From an uncultured Bacteroidaceae bacterium (GTDB taxonomy: Bacteria; Bacteroidota; Bacteroidia; Bacteroidales; Bacteroidaceae), in NCBI GenBank assembly GCA_934293005.1, contig CAKQYA010000009.1, forward strand, positions 28,087-92,086: a stretch of 64,000 nt of DNA. Direction: 5' to 3'. Below are positions 25,614-34,798 of this stretch, piece after piece. The notes under the pieces are model-generated. The model searched no databases. It was given only the letters and a program-made list of their open reading frames with translations, and was not told where the DNA came from. The stretch's first letter is position 1. The number at the start of each line of letters is the position of its first letter. A program made the position numbers and the translations under genes.

Positions 25614-26084
25614 AGATTGAAGATTTTAAATTAATAAATAATTGTTTATGAACTAATAGTCTTATTTTTTATAATAAGCGTCTTTCATTCTTTAGTTAGT
25701 GTATCGTCAGGGCAAAGCATTAAGGAAATGCCGTGAACAAAACGATCACAATCACCGCATGGGAGACATAATCAGATAGAAACAATTTGAGTTAGTAACT
25801 TTTCGATTTGCAAATAAACAAAAAAATTCTCAAACGAACAGCATCTTATATAAAAATATTTCAAAAACAACGCAAAAGGCACCTTTAATAACGTTAAATT
25901 TATCTTTCATACTAAAAATTCAACACAAAAAGGATTCACAAGGACATGGCTAAATTCTGCTGCGAACTTATACTGCAGAGTTGGGGTTTGGCTATTGGCA
26001 TGATGACCGACACAAGCATATATGTATAGATACATATGAGATGGGCACATGACCATCAAGTCATGGTGCCCTTGATTTAGTTTT

Positions 26085-26180
26085 TCAAGCATGCAACACC
26101 CTTGAAAAAGTATCTTAGGATACTTGGGCAAGTATCCTAAGATACTTTGCCAAGTATCCTTACCCTCTTTTTTGGGGGGC
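26085..26180 (-). repeat. GATACTT palindromic module cluster, copy 1
   Basis: Two 18-nt modules at 26108-26125 and 26130-26147 are exact reverse complements of each other (AAGTATCTTAGGATACTT and AAGTATCCTAAGATACTT), with a half module after them. On the minus strand it is framed by AAAAAAGAGGGTAAGGATACTT on one side and ACTTTTTCAAGGGTGTTGCAT on the other, the same frame as at 58201-58320. Confidence 0.85.
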
Positions 26181-26207
26181 AAGGAAACATGTCGTTTCGG
26201 TCGGATG

Positions 26208-26396
26208 TTAAGTAGGTGTTCAAAATTATTTTATTATATCAAAGTAAGCCACTCTCACATTTGTCACACTCTCTCTTGGCCATCTTTTCCTTCTGTTTAT
26301 CAGTCACTATGCCCGCATAGCTCCATCAAACAGAAGAAAAATCTGCCTCAAGATAGGGTGCGTCAAATATAAAAATAATTATGAACACCTACTTAA
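26208..26396. mobile_element. MITE-like 189-bp element
   Basis: Bounded by about 30-bp terminal inverted repeats, TTAAGTAGGTGTTCAAAATT... (26208-26239) and its near complement ending ...ATGAACACCTACTTAA (26367-26396). The inside has no ORF; it holds a second inverted repeat, CTTCTGTTT...AAACAGAAG. Its size, symmetry and lack of coding capacity suggest a non-autonomous transposable element or a structured RNA element. Related single ends occur at 8246, 15214 and 53677. No clear target-site duplication is visible. Confidence 0.7.
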
Positions 26397-26539
26397 TGTA
26401 GAGGATTAACAACACTGAAGGCCCAAGTGCGCAATGCCATGTGCAGACACTTGGACCTTCAGCATGTAGCGTGAGGATAGAACATCAAATGCAGTTAATC
26501 ATACTATATACATATATGAACAACATGAATGATTGCAGA

Positions 26540-29500
26540 TTATTTAGCGATGACCTTGCGGGCTGTCTTGCCTTGCTGCTTGACGATGCGCACATTCTTG
26601 CTGGTGACATCCGTCGCAGGCACGCCGCCAAGTGTATAAGAAATCGGCTCAGCGCATGAAGAAGCTACACCTTCAATAGAATCGGGAGCATCAGGCACTT
26701 CGGGCTGTTTCTGCGACGGCTTGCATGTCAGAGTGAAACTGTCGGCACTCCACCAAGCGGTGGATGCTGCACTCACTGACAGGCCGATGGTAAGCGTGTC
26801 GCCACGCTTGATTTTGATAGAGCCTATGCTCACCGTCTGCCATCCATTCTCGTATTCGCTTCCATCTGGCGAGACGTTGCCTGTGCCAGCCACAGACTCT
26901 GTGCAGGTCTGCGGCTCATCGCCCTGGACTGCAGCTGACAGCGTGACTGGCAGATTGGCTGTAGACCTAACAATGGCTGTGAGCGTGTATTCACCTTCAG
27001 GCATCACGCCAAGCTGCTGTGTCATTGTGGATGTGTAAGCTGTGTTTTTCCAGAAGTCGAAATACATATTGGATTTGTTTCCATCATACGCCTCACCACT
27101 TTTCACTTCCACATTCTCAGCAGCCCACATGTCCTTAGTGCCTCGGCTGCAGCTTGCATTGGCTATCATGCCTGAGGCGTCGCGCATGCCCGAAGCCTCA
27201 TCATCGACATCAAAGCGTGAGAGAAGAGCATCATCGGCTGCATGAAGGATGGCAGCACGCTGCGCGTCAGACAATTCTTCCTCTGAACATATATATTCTA
27301 ATCGGAAATCGTCCGCTCCTGCCCATCGGCCGCCCATCCTGCCAATGTTGCGTATGCCGATGCGAATGGTGCCGCCACTCACAATGATGGAATCGACCAC
27401 AGTGCGACGGCCGTAGTCCATCTCGCCATCTTTTGTGACAGGAGAGAAGAAGAGCGTGCCGCTGGCCACAGCATATAAGCCCATATTGCCATTTATCTTA
27501 GCTCCAGGCTCATTATTGGTGGAGTTGAAACATGCTGCAGACAGGCGGTAGACGCCATCAGGAAGGTCATTGATGTCTTGATGATAGTCGAAGTCGATGT
27601 CGGAGGCTGTTTGGTTCCACACCTCAAGATAGGTGTCGCCCGACTCAGCCTTAGTGAAACCATTGCCAGCGTTGCGCACGCATGTCCATCCATCGACGGA
27701 CGACTTGCTGTTGGCATAGATGCTTGGATTGGCTATATAGCCTATTGTCTTCACTTCGCTTGCAGCCTCACCGCCATAGAGGTTGGTGGTGACCACACGG
27801 AACATGTCATTGTCACGGTCTATGTCATCAAGGGATATGGTGACGTCTATGGCATTCTTCTCAAAGTCGGGTCTGTGCTCCACGGCGTAAACGTCGGCCC
27901 ATCCGTCTGCAGTCTTGCGCTGGAGAACAAGTGTCTCTGCTGCGTCGCCATTAGTGTTGCCCATGGTGAATGAGATGGTGCGAGCTGCATTGTTCACCTT
28001 GTAATCGAGCGTAGGTTTCTTCATGCCTGGAGCCCACCACACAGGTTCTTTGGTTGCAGAACCGTGATAGGCGAATGTGGAACGGTGGTCGCGATACACC
28101 TGGCCAGCAGGCGTGATGCCTCCATCGTCATAAAACATCTTTGACCAATAGTTGTCGTATGTGTATATGGCATACCGTTCCACATAGTCGCATTCTTCAA
28201 GTTTCTGCAGGAGCACCTGAAGGTATTTGCGGTATGTGCCGTATTTGTCGCTGTACTTGTCCCATTTCTCGCCCCACGAAGAGCCTATCTCCATCTCCGT
28301 GATCCAAAGAGGGCGGCCTGTGCTGCTGTATATGCTCTTGCATTGCGAGGCGAACCAATTGGCATAATCGGCCTCACTTCGTCCACTTATGTCCCAATAG
28401 GCATGGGTCACGGCGAAGTCGCAACGGTATGCCATGTCATCAACATGCTTGAAATAGTTGGTCAGATAACTGAAGTCGGTTGGCTGGGGCGAACCAATGC
28501 GTCCGCCTCCAGCAAAGAAGTCGGGTGTGATGGTGCACGCCGTCCACTCATTGATGGTGCCTCCGCAGCTGCAAGCCGAACTGGTATGCTGCTCTGGGTG
28601 CTCAGGCTCATTGAGAGAGAAAGCAGCTGTAGATGTCTTGCTGTTGACATCATTCGCGCTTGGCCAATAGCGATGCTGGCGGCATGGCACATATTCCATG
28701 CCAGACGTAGAACTGTAGCCTGCGCTCCACGACCAAAACCAAGAGGCTTTTAGCGTGCCGCCCTTGCTTGATCCTGCGGTGTCGGCCCATCCTTTCTTAG
28801 ACAAATACTGCCATCGCTTGACATTGACCGAAGACACACGCTTGACAAGCGCCTTTGGAAGGTTGACATGCAAGTCGGAATGGTCGGCCACATACACGCG
28901 GCTGTAGCCTGTGCCATTGGTGCCTGTGGCGAGTGTGGCCATGTGTCCGCGCTTTAATGTGAACGAAGTCATGGTGTTGCTTTGTGATGTGAGGTCTGGA
29001 TAGTTTTTCACATCGAGGGTGAAATCGCCTTCTGTGCCTGAGCACGACATCACAGTGGCAGGCTTGGGCATCACCACTGTTCCATTAAGATAGATTGCCA
29101 GACGGCAGTTTTTGTCTTTCACGGCCTTCTCGCCTTTGATGGTGATGTGTTTCATGTAGAACGACACGACCTGCGTGGAGGTCATGTTGTCGAAGATGAG
29201 CCAAGTGTCCTCACTGCCGAGGTTGACAGATGTGCTGCCTTGGATGGCATTGTCGTTGCACGTGATATGTATGTCGACAGCATCCGAGCGGTCAATGGTC
29301 TGGCCGTTGAGCTGGCAGTAGTCTATTTCTCTGACGCCCTGCGCATTGGTGTATTCAGCAGAGGCATAAGCCCAGCGTGATGAGTTCCAGCTGTCGCCAG
29401 ACACTGGTATGGCCGACATCTGAGAGTGGCTGCCTTTGGGTTTGTCGCAATAGATGGACACGTAGTCTTTGCTTTTGTTTGCACCGTCAACGCCGACATA

Positions 29501-29905
29501 CTTTCCTGTTTTCTTGTTGATGAGGTACACATACGCGCCTTCATCGGCCTTCCAGCAGTAGCGGTCGTCGGTGCTCTTGGTGTTTTCAAAGACAATGCTG
29601 TAGCTGTTTTTCGTGCTGGCTGCAAGATAGCGGTTTGTGCTTTTCTGGCGAAGAAGGACATAACCGCTCTTGCCTGATGGCTCTGCCACAAAGATGTAGC
29701 TGCCGGCATCTGCTGATGTGCCGTAGGCGGATATAGCAGGGTCTGCACCGTCGGCAGAACTGCCAAGAAGCTTCTCATAGATGTTGAGCCAGATGTAATA
29801 CTCTGTGTTGTCTTTCAATGTTGCTGAAGCTGCGAGAGACATCAGCAGCACAAATGCCATGGCAAAGGAGCGATGAAAGAGATTGTGTGGTAGTTTAGCA
29901 AGCAT
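26540..29905 (-). CDS. Secreted GH128-like glycoside hydrolase with binding modules
   Basis: 1121 residues with a signal peptide ending near SLAASA. Order: N-terminal lectin-like region (about 30-170), a beta-sandwich region (about 175-340), a catalytic (beta/alpha)8 barrel of the Glyco_hydro_cc/GH128 type (about 350-630), then two jelly-roll CBM-like modules. Barrel motifs are WFWSWSAGY, FSLNEPEHPEQ (acid/base Glu433), RIGSPQPTD, VTHAYWDI and LWITEMEIG (nucleophile Glu537), followed by YVERYAIYTYDN. GH128 enzymes hydrolyse beta-1,3-glucan; the exact substrate is inferred. The C-terminal segment YTLGGVPATDVTSKNVRIV plus a basic end resembles the tail of T9SS-sorted Bacteroidetes proteins. No SusCD pair is adjacent. 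Confidence 0.8.
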   Translation of the reverse strand: MLAKLPHNLFHRSFAMAFVLLMSLAASATLKDNTEYYIWLNIYEKLLGSSADGADPAISAYGTSADAGSYIFVAEPSGKSGYVLLRQKSTNRYLAASTKNSYSIVFENTKSTDDRYCWKADEGAYVYLINKKTGKYVGVDGANKSKDYVSIYCDKPKGSHSQMSAIPVSGDSWNSSRWAYASAEYTNAQGVREIDYCQLNGQTIDRSDAVDIHITCNDNAIQGSTSVNLGSEDTWLIFDNMTSTQVVSFYMKHITIKGEKAVKDKNCRLAIYLNGTVVMPKPATVMSCSGTEGDFTLDVKNYPDLTSQSNTMTSFTLKRGHMATLATGTNGTGYSRVYVADHSDLHVNLPKALVKRVSSVNVKRWQYLSKKGWADTAGSSKGGTLKASWFWSWSAGYSSTSGMEYVPCRQHRYWPSANDVNSKTSTAAFSLNEPEHPEQHTSSACSCGGTINEWTACTITPDFFAGGGRIGSPQPTDFSYLTNYFKHVDDMAYRCDFAVTHAYWDISGRSEADYANWFASQCKSIYSSTGRPLWITEMEIGSSWGEKWDKYSDKYGTYRKYLQVLLQKLEECDYVERYAIYTYDNYWSKMFYDDGGITPAGQVYRDHRSTFAYHGSATKEPVWWAPGMKKPTLDYKVNNAARTISFTMGNTNGDAAETLVLQRKTADGWADVYAVEHRPDFEKNAIDVTISLDDIDRDNDMFRVVTTNLYGGEAASEVKTIGYIANPSIYANSKSSVDGWTCVRNAGNGFTKAESGDTYLEVWNQTASDIDFDYHQDINDLPDGVYRLSAACFNSTNNEPGAKINGNMGLYAVASGTLFFSPVTKDGEMDYGRRTVVDSIIVSGGTIRIGIRNIGRMGGRWAGADDFRLEYICSEEELSDAQRAAILHAADDALLSRFDVDDEASGMRDASGMIANASCSRGTKDMWAAENVEVKSGEAYDGNKSNMYFDFWKNTAYTSTMTQQLGVMPEGEYTLTAIVRSTANLPVTLSAAVQGDEPQTCTESVAGTGNVSPDGSEYENGWQTVSIGSIKIKRGDTLTIGLSVSAASTAWWSADSFTLTCKPSQKQPEVPDAPDSIEGVASSCAEPISYTLGGVPATDVTSKNVRIVKQQGKTARKVIAK

Positions 29906-29987
29906 AGTTTGTATTGGGGTTGGTTTATGATAACAAGTTGGTTAATGATCGCAAGTAGGTTAATGACAACAAAAGCTGTTTTTTGAT

Positions 29988-32009
29988 CTATAGAGGATCC
30001 ACGTCATAGTAGATGTGGAGGTTGCGGGCTGCTGGGGTGGCGAGCATCTGCTGCTGCACAGCGACAAGAGCCTCGCGCACCTGCACGACAGATGCCTCCA
30101 GTTCTATCTTTATCATCATCTTGCGGATATAAAGCGATTGTATGCGGGCAACTGGCGGTCGGTCGGGGCCAAGCACTCTCTCGCCAAACACGGCACGGAG
30201 ACGGTGGCTCATGTCTTCAGCCAGATGATCCAGCAGTTTGTCGTCGCGATGCTTCATGTACACATATATCAGACGATAGAAGGGGGGATAATGAAAGAGC
30301 TGGCGTTCTTGCATCTGTTCGTAGAACATGTGCCAGTAGTCGTTGCCGGTGATGTGGGCTATGACAGGATTGTCTGCAGAACGCGTCTGGAGTATGACCA
30401 AGCCCTGCCCCTTGCTGCGCCCGGCTCGTCCAGCCACTTGGCTGAGTGTCTGAAAAGCATGCTCATAACTGCGGAAGTCGGGGATATTCAGCATTGTGTC
30501 GGCATTGAGGATGCCCACCACCGACACATTATCGAAGTCGAGGCCTTTTGTGACCATTTGCGTGCCAATGAGAATGTCGGCCTCATGATGCGCAAACGCA
30601 TTGATTATCTCTTCATAACGCTTGCGTGTGGTGGCTGTGTCGAGGTCCATCCGCAATGTCTTGGCGCCTTCGAACAATTGAGATATATTCTCTTCGACCT
30701 TTTCTGTCCCGATGCCAACATCCATGAAATGGTTCTCTTCACACGCAGGGCATTTGTCTGGGATGTGAACTGTATGGCCACAATAATGGCACACGAGTGT
30801 GCCTTGCTTCTTATGGAGTGTGAGCGTCACATCGCAATGAGGGCATCGTGGCACCCATCCGCATGTCTTGCACTCGATGAAGCTTGAGAAGCCTCTGCGG
30901 TTTTGGAAAAGAATGACCTGCTCATGACGGGATAGCGCACCTGCGATGGCTTCCATGAGACGTGGCGAAAAGGGGCCTTTCATCAGTTTCTTGCGCTTTG
31001 CCTCTTTTATGTCCACGACCTCGATGGTTGGAAGCTGCATATCGCGATGGCGCTGGGTGAGCTTGACATACCCATATCGTCCTTTGCGGGCAAGATGGTA
31101 CACCTCAAAACTTGGCGTGGCTGTGCCAAGGAGCGTCTTGGCACCTGACATGTGGGCAAGCATGATGGCTGCATTGCGAGCATTGTAGCGCGGAGCCGGC
31201 TCTTGCTGCTTATAACTCTGTTCGTGTTCCTCATCAACAATGACAAGTCCAAGGTTGTTGAAAGGAAGGAAAAGGCCAGAGCGCGCACTGAGAATCAGTT
31301 GATATGGATTGGATGACACCTGACGCTTGTACACATCAAGACGCTGAACGTCGGAAAACTTTGAATGATATACGCCCATAGCATCACCAAAAAAACGATG
31401 GAGACGGTCCATTATCTGCGTCGTGAGCGCTATTTCAGGGAGAAGATAGAGCACTTGCTTGCCCATCTTGATGTATTTATCTATCAGATGGATGTATATT
31501 TCCGTTTTGCCAGATGAGGTCACTCCATGCAGGAGGGTGATGTCTTTGTCGACAAACGACTGCTCTATATCCTCCATGGCTTTCGCCTGATAGGGATTGA
31601 GAATGTTTATCTGCGCCAACTGACTCGCTGGAGCAAGAACTGCCGAGCCACGCCTTTTTCTCGTCTTTTCCTTCAACGCCTCATCATCTTGCGGCTTCAT
31701 GGCTGCTGGCAAGGCGCATTTCATCACATCGCCAAGGGGACAGATGTAATATTGCGCCACCCATTGCCAGAATTGCAACTGGATTTCGGTCACCACAGGA
31801 GTCTCGTCGAGCACATCAATGATTGACTTGACTTCCACTCCCTGCGGACAAGCATGATGAACGCTGTGCACTACGCCGGTGTATATCTTGTTTTTGCCAA
31901 GAGGCACAACGACACGACAGCCTCGCATAACTTGAGGCGCCATATCATCAGGCACAAGGTATGTGAAGCTGTCGAATGCTATTGGAAGGATTATATCTGC
32001 GTATGTCAA
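29988..32009 (-). CDS. priA: Primosomal protein N' (replication restart helicase PriA)
   Basis: 673 residues, somewhat short for PriA. It recognises stalled forks and reloads the replicative helicase. Visible parts: N-terminal DNA-binding domain (YADIILPIAFDSFTYLVP), Walker A GVTSSGKTE, DEEH box in VIVDEEHEQSY, GTATPS motif III, and the zinc-binding cysteines CKTCGWVPRCPHC and CHYCG...CPAC that bind two zinc ions between the helicase lobes; the motif V-VI region runs from GTQMVTKGLDF to AGRAGR. The start ATG at 32009 lies 13 nt after the stop of the upstream beta-barrel gene, so the two are probably cotranscribed. Confidence 0.95.
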   Translation of the reverse strand: MTYADIILPIAFDSFTYLVPDDMAPQVMRGCRVVVPLGKNKIYTGVVHSVHHACPQGVEVKSIIDVLDETPVVTEIQLQFWQWVAQYYICPLGDVMKCALPAAMKPQDDEALKEKTRKRRGSAVLAPASQLAQINILNPYQAKAMEDIEQSFVDKDITLLHGVTSSGKTEIYIHLIDKYIKMGKQVLYLLPEIALTTQIMDRLHRFFGDAMGVYHSKFSDVQRLDVYKRQVSSNPYQLILSARSGLFLPFNNLGLVIVDEEHEQSYKQQEPAPRYNARNAAIMLAHMSGAKTLLGTATPSFEVYHLARKGRYGYVKLTQRHRDMQLPTIEVVDIKEAKRKKLMKGPFSPRLMEAIAGALSRHEQVILFQNRRGFSSFIECKTCGWVPRCPHCDVTLTLHKKQGTLVCHYCGHTVHIPDKCPACEENHFMDVGIGTEKVEENISQLFEGAKTLRMDLDTATTRKRYEEIINAFAHHEADILIGTQMVTKGLDFDNVSVVGILNADTMLNIPDFRSYEHAFQTLSQVAGRAGRSKGQGLVILQTRSADNPVIAHITGNDYWHMFYEQMQERQLFHYPPFYRLIYVYMKHRDDKLLDHLAEDMSHRLRAVFGERVLGPDRPPVARIQSLYIRKMMIKIELEASVVQVREALVAVQQQMLATPAARNLHIYYDVDPL

Positions 32010-32022
32010 GTGTATCTATTTT

Positions 32023-32664
32023 TTAGAACAGGTATGTCAAGGAAATCTGATGAGTGTTGTTCTTGAGTTTGTTCTTGTAAGCCTTGCCTGCGGCATCCCA
32101 CACATCTATCTCAGCTGTATTGCCAAGGCCAATGTTGTAGTTGTAGCCGAGACGAACGTGCTTTAGCACTGTGGCTCCTGCACCAACATTCCATGAGAAC
32201 TCAGACTTTTTCAGTTCCCATCCTTCAGTCAACGCATCAGTTTTCCAACTTCTGTCACCTACATTCCAAGAAAACTGAGGTCCTGTGGCAACGTAGACAC
32301 TTGCAAGACTGCTGAAACCGAGGGTGTATTTCATATTAACAGGAAGGGTCACATAATGGAGGGTCTTGTTCGATTCAAAAACACTGCCATCTGTCGCTGC
32401 GTCTGACACACCTACAACCTTGTTGTCGTAGAGCAAGGAGATGTCGGCACCAAGGCCTGCAAGCGGAATGGTGACGTCAGCTGTGACACCAGCAAAGAAA
32501 CCATTGCGGTTGTCTGCGGAAAGATTATCCTTGAGGTTGCCCTTCAGACTCACCGAGTTGACATTGAGACCAGCCTTCACACCAAAACTCACCTGAGCCT
32601 GTGATGGAAGAGCTACAATAAAGGCAGCCACAAGGACAGCCAAGGAGATAATGTTCTTTTTCAT
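32023..32664 (-). CDS. PorT-family outer-membrane beta-barrel protein
   Basis: 213 residues with a signal peptide (MKKNIISLAVLVAAFIVALPSQA). The mature part begins VSFGVKAGLN and alternates amphipathic strands, ending in SLTYLF with the terminal Phe typical of outer-membrane barrels. This is the small 8-stranded PorT/OMP_b-brl type found in many copies in Bacteroidetes. Function is unknown; it sits directly upstream of priA without an evident functional link. Confidence 0.85.
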   Translation of the reverse strand: MKKNIISLAVLVAAFIVALPSQAQVSFGVKAGLNVNSVSLKGNLKDNLSADNRNGFFAGVTADVTIPLAGLGADISLLYDNKVVGVSDAATDGSVFESNKTLHYVTLPVNMKYTLGFSSLASVYVATGPQFSWNVGDRSWKTDALTEGWELKKSEFSWNVGAGATVLKHVRLGYNYNIGLGNTAEIDVWDAAGKAYKNKLKNNTHQISLTYLF

Positions 32665-33226
32665 GTTTTTTTGTTTTGTTATGTTTTAGTTTGAACTTCG
32701 CATCAAAGTCTTGTTTCTTTCTATCGTTTCATTTTCTATGTTGTGGCAAAGTAAGTGATTTTTTTCCACACAGAGAAACATTCATAGAAAAAATGCAGGT
32801 GTTCATGCCCAAAACAGAATGTTAACAGTCGTTTTCTCACAGGTTTGCCCTCCTTGCATTCTTTTGACAATGCCGCTTTCAAGCATCATGCATGGCTGCA
32901 TGATGAGCATCGGATGAGAAGGCAACGCATAGCTATACACTAAACATACAAAAAGCACATAGGCACATATCATTGTACGCATGTCGTGAGACAATTGTAA
33001 TTTCGGGGTTAGCAACAGGTATTCCCCCACCTGCATCTCACAACTTCAAAATGCGGCATTTCAGCATATTACACCAGTACAAACAAGACTGTTGATAACT
33101 TTTTTGAAAATAAATTGAATAAAAGTGGGGGATTGTGGGGAAAATGTGTATATTTGCACAAATTTTATAAGCAACTGTACAGACATCCACAATCAAACAC
33201 AAAGAAACTTAGACCTGTCAATAAGT
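32665..33226. other. Divergent intergenic region upstream of mraZ
   Basis: Lies between the starts of the beta-barrel gene and mraZ. No gene is supported. It has a perfect 9-bp inverted repeat CATCATGCA/TGCATGATG (32884-32905), GT-rich DNA near 33121-33145 and the mraZ promoter. The remainder shows nothing I can assign. Confidence 0.55.
33149..33156 (+). promoter_or_regulatory. Promoter -7 box (TATATTTG) of the dcw cluster
   Basis: Plus strand, 71 nt upstream of the mraZ start. It lies downstream of an in-frame ATG at 33125, which supports the later start at 33227. Because most genes below are close together, this is probably the main promoter of the division cluster. Confidence 0.55.
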
Positions 33227-33706
33227 ATGCGATTCATAGGTGATTACACAGCAAAGACGGATGCCAAGGGAAGAGTGTTTCTCCCAGCGGCATTCAGACG
33301 AGCTCTCATAGCTGAGGGCGAGCAGATGCTTGTGTTGCGCTGCGATGTGTTTCAGAAATGCTTAGTGCTATACCCCATTAAAGTGTGGGACAAGCAACTC
33401 GAGGAGCTCCAGAACAAGCTGAACCCATGGAACAGCAAAGACCAGATGATGCTACGGCAGTTTGTGGCTGATGCCGAACAAATAGAATTGGACAGCCAAG
33501 GAAGACTGCTGATGTCGAAGGGCAAGCTGCAATATGCTGAGATAACGACAGACGTGCGATTCCTCGCCTTAGTGGACCGGATTGAGATATGGAGCAAGCA
33601 CAGTTTTGAAGAGATGCTGGCTCAAGGCTCATCTTTAGGCGCAGACATAGAGATGCGTTTCGGACAGGACAACATGCTGGGACCAGGAGAAGACAAGGCA
33701 CAATGA
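33227..33706 (+). CDS. mraZ: Transcriptional regulator MraZ
   Basis: 159 residues from the ATG at 33227 (MRFIGDYTAKTDAKGRVFLP). MraZ is a ring-forming DNA-binding protein with two SpoVT/AbrB-like half domains, visible as the repeated KGRVFLP and QGRLLM strands at about 14-20 and 88-93. In other bacteria it represses its own dcw operon through direct repeats upstream. The candidate GT-rich direct repeats just before the promoter (near 33125-33145) could be its site, but no repeat set is clear. First gene of the cluster; 89 nt before rsmH. Confidence 0.93.
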   Translation: MRFIGDYTAKTDAKGRVFLPAAFRRALIAEGEQMLVLRCDVFQKCLVLYPIKVWDKQLEELQNKLNPWNSKDQMMLRQFVADAEQIELDSQGRLLMSKGKLQYAEITTDVRFLALVDRIEIWSKHSFEEMLAQGSSLGADIEMRFGQDNMLGPGEDKAQ

Positions 33707-33795
33707 CAAGGCGGCCACAAACAAGATGCCCTTTGACACTAACATGCTGACATGATATTGATATCTGGAAAACTAAAATAAACTCACACACAACA

Positions 33796-34713
33796 ATGGC
33801 GGAAGAGACTGTTTACCATGTGCCAGTGCTCCTGAAAGAGAGCGTGGACGGACTCAACATAACCGAAGGCGGCAACTTTGTCGATGTGACCTTCGGCGGC
33901 GGCGGACACAGCAAAGAGATATACTCTCGTATGGACAAGAACGGCCACTTGTACAGCTTCGACCAAGATGCTGACGCAGAAAAGAACGCTGATGGATTCG
34001 ACACAAAGCGATTCACTTTCGTGAGAAGCAACTTCCGCTTCCTCAAAAACTTCATGCGATACTATGGCGTGGAGCATATCGACGGACTTCTTGCAGACCT
34101 CGGAGTGAGCTCACACCATTTTGACGACTCGGCCCGTGGCTTCTCTTTCCGTTTCGAAGGCAAGCTCGACATGAGAATGAACCAACGCGCAAGCATGACA
34201 GCAGCAGATGTGGTCAACACCTATGAAGAGGAACGACTGGCAGACGTGCTTTATCTCTACGGCGAACTCAAACAAAGCCGCAAGATAGCTGCTGCCTTGG
34301 TGAAAGCACGCCAGGAAAAACCAATAGAGACAATAGGCGACCTCATGGAGGTGTCGAAGACTTTCTTCCGCAACGAACGTGAGAAAAAAGACATGGCCAA
34401 ACTCTTCCAAGCTCTCAGGATAGAGGTCAACCATGAAATGGACGCCTTGAAGGAAATGCTAAAAAGCGCCACAGAAATGCTCAAGCCAGGCGGCAGACTT
34501 GTAATCATAACATACCACTCGCTCGAAGACCGCATCGTGAAGAACCTTATGAAGACGGGAAATGTGGAAGGCAAGGAAGACAAGGATTTTTTCGGCAAGG
34601 TCAACACACCTTACAGACTGGTGAACAGGCAGGTCATAGTACCTACTGATGAAGAGATGACTCGCAACCCGAGAAGCCGCAGCGCAAAGTTGAGAATAGC
34701 TGAGAAACTTTGA
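33796..34713 (+). CDS. rsmH: 16S rRNA (cytosine(1402)-N4)-methyltransferase
   Basis: 305 residues. It methylates N4 of C1402 in 16S rRNA using S-adenosylmethionine. The family start HVPVLLKESVDGLNI, the SAM motif VDVTFGGGGHSKEI (about 29-42), the LADLGVSSHHFD motif and the ending NPRSRSAKLRIAEK are all present. Second gene of the dcw cluster, as in most bacteria; the next gene begins 85 nt later. Confidence 0.96.
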   Translation: MAEETVYHVPVLLKESVDGLNITEGGNFVDVTFGGGGHSKEIYSRMDKNGHLYSFDQDADAEKNADGFDTKRFTFVRSNFRFLKNFMRYYGVEHIDGLLADLGVSSHHFDDSARGFSFRFEGKLDMRMNQRASMTAADVVNTYEEERLADVLYLYGELKQSRKIAAALVKARQEKPIETIGDLMEVSKTFFRNEREKKDMAKLFQALRIEVNHEMDALKEMLKSATEMLKPGGRLVIITYHSLEDRIVKNLMKTGNVEGKEDKDFFGKVNTPYRLVNRQVIVPTDEEMTRNPRSRSAKLRIAEKL

Positions 34714-34798
34714 CTGCAAGAACATTAAACTTCCAACATTTACACATTATATATATACAGACATTCACAACTATTGAATCGGGACCAAGAGCAAGCAG

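Larger units (their letters stand above)
25614..26539. other. 926-nt intergenic region with palindrome cluster and MITE-like element
   Basis: Between the start of the repeat protein and the end of the GH128-like gene. No gene is supported. It contains AT-rich promoter DNA to about 25910, an unassigned GC-richer stretch with the palindrome CATATATGTATAGATACATATG at about 26016-26037, the GATACTT module cluster (26085-26180) and the 189-bp element (26208-26396). Confidence 0.65.

Noticed and set aside
26124..26372. ORF across the repeats near 26200
   Set aside because: It is composed of the module cluster and the 189-bp element; not a gene.
32665..33226. Possible replication origin upstream of mraZ (TTATCAACA-like site near 33092)
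   Set aside because: A single weak DnaA-box-like sequence, no cluster of boxes and no dnaA; gyrB alone is not sufficient evidence.
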